From contig NZ_JAGHRJ010000006.1 of NCBI RefSeq assembly GCF_017743865.1, positions 186,001 through 250,000 on the forward strand: DNA of 64,000 bases, in the 5' to 3' direction. Numbering within the stretch: the first letter of the stretch is position 1; the number at the start of each line of letters is the position of its first letter. The stretch comes from Labrenzia sp. R4_2. GTDB taxonomy: Bacteria > Pseudomonadota > Alphaproteobacteria > Rhizobiales > Stappiaceae. This document shows positions 60,130-64,000 of the stretch, one piece after another. Position numbers and translations under genes: made by a program. The notes beneath the pieces are model-generated. The model did not search any database. It was not told where the DNA came from and saw only the letters and a program-made list of their open reading frames with translations.

Positions 60130-60132
60130 CGA

Positions 60133-61161
60133 TTATCCCTGTTTCACCATCTCAACCATCCGCGCAACGTTGTCCGGATCCGCGTCCGGCGTCACACCGT
60201 GGCCAAGATTGAAGATGAACGGTCCTTTATCGAACGTCTTCAGGATGTGCTGAACACCGTCTTCCAAAGCCTTGCCGCCGGCAACGAGTCGCATCGGATC
60301 CAGATTGCCCTGGATTGGAACCTGTTTCTGGATCTCCAATGCCAAATGGTCGGGCGCAGTCCAGTCGAAGCCAACCGCATCCACACCCGTTCCCTTGATG
60401 TAGGCGTCCATACGAGCGGATGAGGCTTTCGGGAAACCGATAATCTTGGCATCCGGCCGGGCTGCTTTCACACCGTCGACAATTTTGCGCGTCGGTTCAA
60501 TACTCCACCGCTGAAACCCGGCATCATCCAGAACACCAGCCCAGGTGTCAAAGATTTGAAGCGCATCAGCGCCCGCATCCAATTGGCGGATCAGATAGGC
60601 AATCGACGCAGTGATGAGCTCGTCGATAAATCGCTGCATCAAATCCGGATCTTTGTAAGCACCAACACGGGCAGCCACCTGATCCTGTGTCGTGTGACCG
60701 GCAACCGAATAACAGGCAACTGTCCAGGGAGCGCCACAGAAGCCGAGCAACGTCGTTTCTTCAGGCAGATCCGCTCTGAGGCGCGAAACCGTTTCTATGA
60801 CCGGTTTGAGATGATCCTCGGCCTTATCCTGTTCGAGACGGTCGATCAATTCTGATGATAGAGGTTCCAGAACTGGTCCCCGTCCTTCTTCAAACCTGAC
60901 CGGATATCCGATGGCGTCCGGCACGACGAAGATGTCCGAGAACAAAATACTCGCATCAAAGCCATAGCGGCGGATCGGCTGGAGAGTGACCTCGGTTGCG
61001 AGATCAGGGGAATAGCAGAAGTCGAGAAAGTTTTTCGCCTTGGCTCTGACTTCCCGATATTCGGGGAGATAACGGCCGGCTTGACGCATCATCCAGATGG
61101 GAGGTGGCCAGATCTTTTCTCCGGAGAGAACCCGCATTACGGCTCTGTCTTTGGACTTCAT
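60133..61161 (-). CDS. hemE: Uroporphyrinogen decarboxylase
   Basis: 342-residue enzyme that decarboxylates uroporphyrinogen III to coproporphyrinogen III. PPIWMMRQAGRYLPEYRE carries the invariant Arg residues, and GFCGAPWTVACYSVAG is the second signature. The ATG at 61161 has GGGAAAGG about nine bases upstream. It borders the predicted replication origin, as in Caulobacter and Sinorhizobium. Confidence 0.97.
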   Translation of the reverse strand: MKSKDRAVMRVLSGEKIWPPPIWMMRQAGRYLPEYREVRAKAKNFLDFCYSPDLATEVTLQPIRRYGFDASILFSDIFVVPDAIGYPVRFEEGRGPVLEPLSSELIDRLEQDKAEDHLKPVIETVSRLRADLPEETTLLGFCGAPWTVACYSVAGHTTQDQVAARVGAYKDPDLMQRFIDELITASIAYLIRQLDAGADALQIFDTWAGVLDDAGFQRWSIEPTRKIVDGVKAARPDAKIIGFPKASSARMDAYIKGTGVDAVGFDWTAPDHLALEIQKQVPIQGNLDPMRLVAGGKALEDGVQHILKTFDKGPFIFNLGHGVTPDADPDNVARMVEMVKQG

Positions 61162-61252
61162 ACGGTCGCGCCTTTCCCACATTTCAAATCTAATAAGATT
61201 CTATATTTGAATCTGTTTTTTATATTAGAGCGTGGATTACTGGGATCCTTTT

Positions 61253-61261
61253 TCATCCACA
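61253..61261 (+). promoter_or_regulatory. DnaA box
   Basis: TCATCCACA, one mismatch to TTATCCACA, next to the A/T-rich tract of the predicted origin. Confidence 0.7.
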
Positions 61262-61374
61262 ATCCGTCACTCCGATATCTGTTTAGGGAAAAATCCGGCA
61301 GCAAACACGCTTTAACTCCTCCCCAGGAGTCGATAACAAAATTTCGCGGGCAATTACAGCGATTTAGAAAAGTG

Positions 61375-61389
61375 TTTACCTTTCGTTAA
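61375..61389. promoter_or_regulatory. CtrA-like binding site 1
   Basis: TTTA-N7-TTAA, one mismatch to the Caulobacter CtrA consensus TTAA-N7-TTAA with exact spacing. Confidence 0.6.
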
Positions 61390-61438
61390 GAATTTGGGCG
61401 TTGGTGGATAGCCTGTCGAAATGTCACAGGCCTCATGT

Positions 61439-61447
61439 TGATCCACA
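61439..61447 (+). promoter_or_regulatory. DnaA box
   Basis: TGATCCACA, one mismatch to TTATCCACA, lying between the two CtrA-like sites. Confidence 0.7.
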
Positions 61448-61483
61448 AAACCTCACAACCATTCCGGTTTCAGTTTCCCGGCG

Positions 61484-61498
61484 TTTAGACATTGTTAA
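61484..61498. promoter_or_regulatory. CtrA-like binding site 2
   Basis: TTTA-N7-TTAA again, with the same one mismatch, 109 bases from site 1 and about 90 bases before the ppsR start, where it could also act on that promoter. Confidence 0.6.
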
Positions 61499-61586
61499 TA
61501 AAATCGGCGGAGTGGGCATAAATCCGTGCTAGGCAGAGAGCAATGACAGCAACTCCCAACTCATCAACACCCCTGGGGATGACACC

Positions 61587-62435
61587 GTGAATAATCCGAG
61601 ACACTACTTTCATCTGCATCTGGTCTCGGACTCCACTGGCGAAACCCTGATGACGGTCGCGCGTGCCGCGACGGTTCAATACGAAAATGTCCAGGAAATC
61701 GAGCATGTTTACCCGTTGGTGCGCTCCCAGAAACAGCTCGACCGGGTGATCAGTGAAATCGAAAAAGCGCCGGGAATTGTCCTCTACACTTTGGTGGACG
61801 AGGAAATCGCTCAGAGGCTGGAACAAAAGTGCCGCGAATTGGGAACGCCCTTCGTCAATATTCTGGACCCGGTCTTCGCGGTCTTTCAATCCTATTTGAA
61901 TGTCACGCAAACCCACCGCATCGGCGGTCAGCATGAAATGGATGCCGAGTATTTCAGCCGGATGGAAGCGCTGAACTACACCATGATGCATGACGACGGG
62001 CAGATCTGGGACGATCTGGAGTCCGCCGATATCGTGCTGCTTGGGATTTCAAGAACCTCGAAGACACCGACATGCATTTATCTGGCGAACCGCGGCATCA
62101 AGGCGGCGAATGTGCCGCTGGTTCCGGACATTCCGCTCCCCGAAAGCGTCAAATCCTTGAAGAACCCGATGGTGGTGGGATTGATCGCCTCCGCAGAACG
62201 GATCCAACAGATCCGCCGGAACAGGGTTTTGTCATTAAATTCAGAGGGTTATAACGATCAGTATGTTGATCGGAAAGAGATTTCCCGGGAGATCAACATG
62301 ACCCGGCGTCTGTGTTCGGAACACAACTGGCCGCTGATAGACGTTACGCGCCGGTCGATTGAAGAAACGGCGGCGGAAATTCTGACGTTATTCAAAGACT
62401 ACAAGACAGCACGTGAAAACGGAGTATCGGAGTAA
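61587..62435 (+). CDS. ppsR: Pyruvate, phosphate dikinase/PEP synthase regulatory protein (DUF299)
   Basis: 282-residue bifunctional kinase/pyrophosphorylase that controls PPDK or PEP synthase by reversible threonine phosphorylation. [14 protein letters not shown] at the N-terminus, the P-loop [10 protein letters not shown] and [10 protein letters not shown] are family markers. GTG start at 61587 with GGGGAT upstream. It is the first gene on the right arm from the predicted origin. Confidence 0.92.
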   Translation: MNNPRHYFHLHLVSDSTGETLMTVARAATVQYENVQEIEHVYPLVRSQKQLDRVISEIEKAPGIVLYTLVDEEIAQRLEQKCRELGTPFVNILDPVFAVFQSYLNVTQTHRIGGQHEMDAEYFSRMEALNYTMMHDDGQIWDDLESADIVLLGISRTSKTPTCIYLANRGIKAANVPLVPDIPLPESVKSLKNPMVVGLIASAERIQQIRRNRVLSLNSEGYNDQYVDRKEISREINMTRRLCSEHNWPLIDVTRRSIEETAAEILTLFKDYKTARENGVSE

Positions 62436-62463
62436 TCCGGACTTTTCATTTCAAGAGGATATC

Positions 62464-63057
62464 ATGGCACTGGTTTTGGCAAGCGGCAGCAAGATCCGCG
62501 CTGAACTGATGAGAAATGCGGGTCTGACCATCGATGTCGATCCGGCAAATGTCGACGAACGCGCCGTAGAGGCTCCGCTCATGGAAACCGGGTTTCCGCC
62601 GGAAGACTTGGCCAGTGTTCTGGCGGAAGCAAAAACAAATGACGTCAGTGCGCGCCGCCCGGGGGATCTTGTGATCGGTGCAGACCAAATCCTTGCGTTT
62701 GAAGGTGAGCGCCGAACCAAACCGGACGATATGGAAGCGGCCCGCCGGCAATTGCTGGCATTTTCTGGAAAAACCCATGAACTCCTGTCGGCTGTCGTGA
62801 TTTCAAAAGGCGGTGAGGCGATTTGGCGGCACGTGTCGACGGCGCGTTTGACCATGCGGACCTTGTCGCCAGCATTTGTCGGCCACTATCTGGCTGAGGC
62901 GGGCGACGACGTTTTGTCGAGTGTCGGCGCCTATCAGTTGGAAGGATTGGGTCTGCAACTCTTTGAAAAGATTGATGGTGACTATTTCACGATCCTCGGT
63001 TTGCCGATGCTGCCCTTGTTGGCGCAGCTGCGGGAACTCGGAGTGATCGAGGCATGA
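62464..63057 (+). CDS. maf: Maf-like nucleotide pyrophosphatase
   Basis: 197-residue house-cleaning enzyme that hydrolyses non-canonical NTPs. [18 protein letters not shown] is the Maf N-terminus, [10 protein letters not shown] the catalytic region, and [10 protein letters not shown] the C-terminal marker. The ATG at 62464 follows AGAGGA. It overlaps aroE by four bases. Confidence 0.93.
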   Translation: MALVLASGSKIRAELMRNAGLTIDVDPANVDERAVEAPLMETGFPPEDLASVLAEAKTNDVSARRPGDLVIGADQILAFEGERRTKPDDMEAARRQLLAFSGKTHELLSAVVISKGGEAIWRHVSTARLTMRTLSPAFVGHYLAEAGDDVLSSVGAYQLEGLGLQLFEKIDGDYFTILGLPMLPLLAQLRELGVIEA

Positions 63058-63902
63058 GTGGTGCCACCAGAAAAGCCGCGATTACAGGGTTTCCGGTTGA
63101 TCAATCCCGGTCTCCGCTCGTGCATGGATATTGGCTCAAGAAACACGGTCTTGATGGAGAATATGGCCGGGTGCCGGTCACACCGGAAACAGCCAATGCC
63201 TTTTACAAGGATTTTGCGGCCTCCGGATTGATCGGCGCGAACGTGACCGTACCGCACAAGGAGGTTGCCGCTGCCGCCTGCGCTCATCTAGACGATGCGG
63301 CCAAAGCCATGGGTGCTGCCAACACGCTCTGGCTGGATGAGACCGGGGCATTATGCGGCGCAAACACCGACGGGTTGGGCTTTCTCGGAAATTTGGATCA
63401 ATTGGCGTCCGGTTGGGATGCATCTGGCGGAACGGCTGTCGTTCTGGGCGCCGGCGGCGCGGCGCGGGCCATCATATGGGCTCTGCTCTCCCGTGGATTC
63501 ACAGCGGTGCATATTGTCAATCGAACCTTTGAAAAAGCCAAATCTCTTCAAGATCAATTTGGATCTCAAACGACAGCGCATGCTTGGGATAAATTGGGGA
63601 CACTTCTTGGAGAAGCGGATCTCTTGGTGAACACGACGGCGCTTGGCATGACGGGTAAAGCACCGCTGGAAATTGATCTTGATCCGCTGCCGGTCTCCGC
63701 GCTTGTTACCGATATCGTCTATGCGCCATTGGAAACCGACCTTCTCAAACAGGCCGCGGAACGCGGTAACAAAACGGTTGATGGCCTGGGCATGCTGCTT
63801 CACCAGGCCGTGCCGGGATTTGAGCGCTGGTTTGGCGTCCGGCCCGAGGTTGATAAGGAATTGCGCGATCTGGTTCTTGCCGATCTCGGGGTGATGCCGT
63901 GA
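63054..63902 (+). CDS. aroE: Shikimate dehydrogenase
   Basis: 282-residue NADP enzyme that reduces 3-dehydroshikimate. The substrate site is [17 protein letters not shown], the catalytic Lys is in [10 protein letters not shown], and the NADP motif is [11 protein letters not shown]. The stop overlaps the coaE start. Confidence 0.95.
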   Translation: MSGATRKAAITGFPVDQSRSPLVHGYWLKKHGLDGEYGRVPVTPETANAFYKDFAASGLIGANVTVPHKEVAAAACAHLDDAAKAMGAANTLWLDETGALCGANTDGLGFLGNLDQLASGWDASGGTAVVLGAGGAARAIIWALLSRGFTAVHIVNRTFEKAKSLQDQFGSQTTAHAWDKLGTLLGEADLLVNTTALGMTGKAPLEIDLDPLPVSALVTDIVYAPLETDLLKQAAERGNKTVDGLGMLLHQAVPGFERWFGVRPEVDKELRDLVLADLGVMP

Positions 63903-64000
63903 TCAAGCTTGGATTGACCGGCTCCATCGGCATGGGAAAATCGACCACCGCCAAGATGTTTGCCGAACTGGGCGTGCCCGTACACGATTCAGACGCGACG
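63899..64000 (+). CDS. coaE: Dephospho-CoA kinase, N-terminal fragment
   Basis: The first 34 residues of a gene cut by the window edge. A GTG at 63899 overlaps the aroE stop and reads [20 protein letters not shown], the P-loop start typical of CoaE, the last step of coenzyme A synthesis. The following VPVHDSDAT is also conserved. The ppsR-maf-aroE-coaE order supports the call. Confidence 0.9.
   Translation, partial: MIKLGLTGSIGMGKSTTAKMFAELGVPVHDSDAT

Larger units (their letters stand above)
61162..61586. other. Predicted chromosomal replication origin oriC
   Basis: The 425-base gap between divergent hemE and ppsR, the known oriC location in Caulobacter and several Rhizobiales. It has an A/T-rich tract at about 61182-61230, a likely unwinding element that includes the perfect stem AATCT-AATA-AGATT (61187-61200). 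DnaA boxes with one mismatch lie at 61253 and 61439, weaker ones at 61231-61239 and 61403-61411 (two mismatches each). Two CtrA-like sites lie at 61375 and 61484, and GANTC methylation sites at 61197, 61209 and 61327. The assignment is an inference from position and motifs. Confidence 0.8.

Noticed and set aside
62410..62420. CACGTGAAAAC as an eighth parS site
   Set aside because: The left half does not match and one base is inserted in the right half; it lies in ppsR coding sequence.

Overview
The window is chromosomal DNA of an alphaproteobacterium of the Hyphomicrobiales/Rhizobiales type. Gene content and order (TIGR02302-lysA-lptM-argH with divergent tlpA; parB-parA-rsmG-mnmG-mnmE; rho-hemJ-hemE; maf-aroE-coaE; hpt-cpdR) suggest a marine Stappiaceae-like (Roseibium/Labrenzia) genome, but the genus is an inference from memory of gene order. 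I see no rRNA, tRNA, CRISPR array, insertion sequence or prophage.

Layout. 0-8 kb: end of a zinc-finger/DUF3426-type protein, hpt, the cell-cycle regulator cpdR, then the lysine/arginine block (TIGR02302, lysA, lptM, argH) with divergent tlpA. 8-9.3 kb: three small genes whose products share one C-terminal tail. 9.4-13.6 kb: acyl-CoA ligase, 3-hydroxybutyryl-CoA dehydrogenase and electron-transfer flavoprotein. 13.9-16.5 kb: an ECF sigma factor, a membrane anti-sigma factor with a 17-kDa-antigen-like periplasmic domain, a Gly/Arg/Asp-repeat exported protein, and a lipoprotein carrying the same domain as the anti-sigma. 16.5-24.9 kb: rhomboid protease, cobalamin adenosyltransferase, HIG1-like protein, SDR, ubiquinone hydroxylase, thioesterase, His-rich CobW GTPase, D,D-carboxypeptidase. 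25.1-32.9 kb: a urease operon (ureD-A-x-B-x-x-C-gst-E-F-G-gnat) behind a sigma-54-like promoter and carrying six non-canonical passenger genes. 33-39.6 kb: DUF1761 protein, acs, TadG-like von Willebrand protein, HNH protein, leuC. 39.8-44.1 kb: a TRAP transporter operon with a LysE exporter and a PEP-mutase/isocitrate-lyase family enzyme. 44.4-50.9 kb: EF-hand protein, yggS-type PLP protein, orphan solute-binding protein, leuS-lptE-holA. 51-64 kb: the replication/segregation region.

The right end looks like the chromosome origin. The 425-bp gap between hemE and ppsR has an AT-rich tract, two one-mismatch DnaA boxes, two CtrA-like sites (TTTA-N7-TTAA) and three GANTC sites. Next to it lie parAB and seven parS-like sites (53.4-58.1 kb). 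The first part of the window encodes CpdR, which in Caulobacter controls proteolysis of CtrA, so both ends of this window touch the same cell-cycle circuit.

The best candidates for an undescribed system are the sigma/anti-sigma/repeat-protein/lipoprotein locus, where the sensor domain is duplicated as a free lipoprotein, and the trio of small proteins that carry the same tail (PG[LV]G..VD[IV][ST][VA]) on unrelated bodies.
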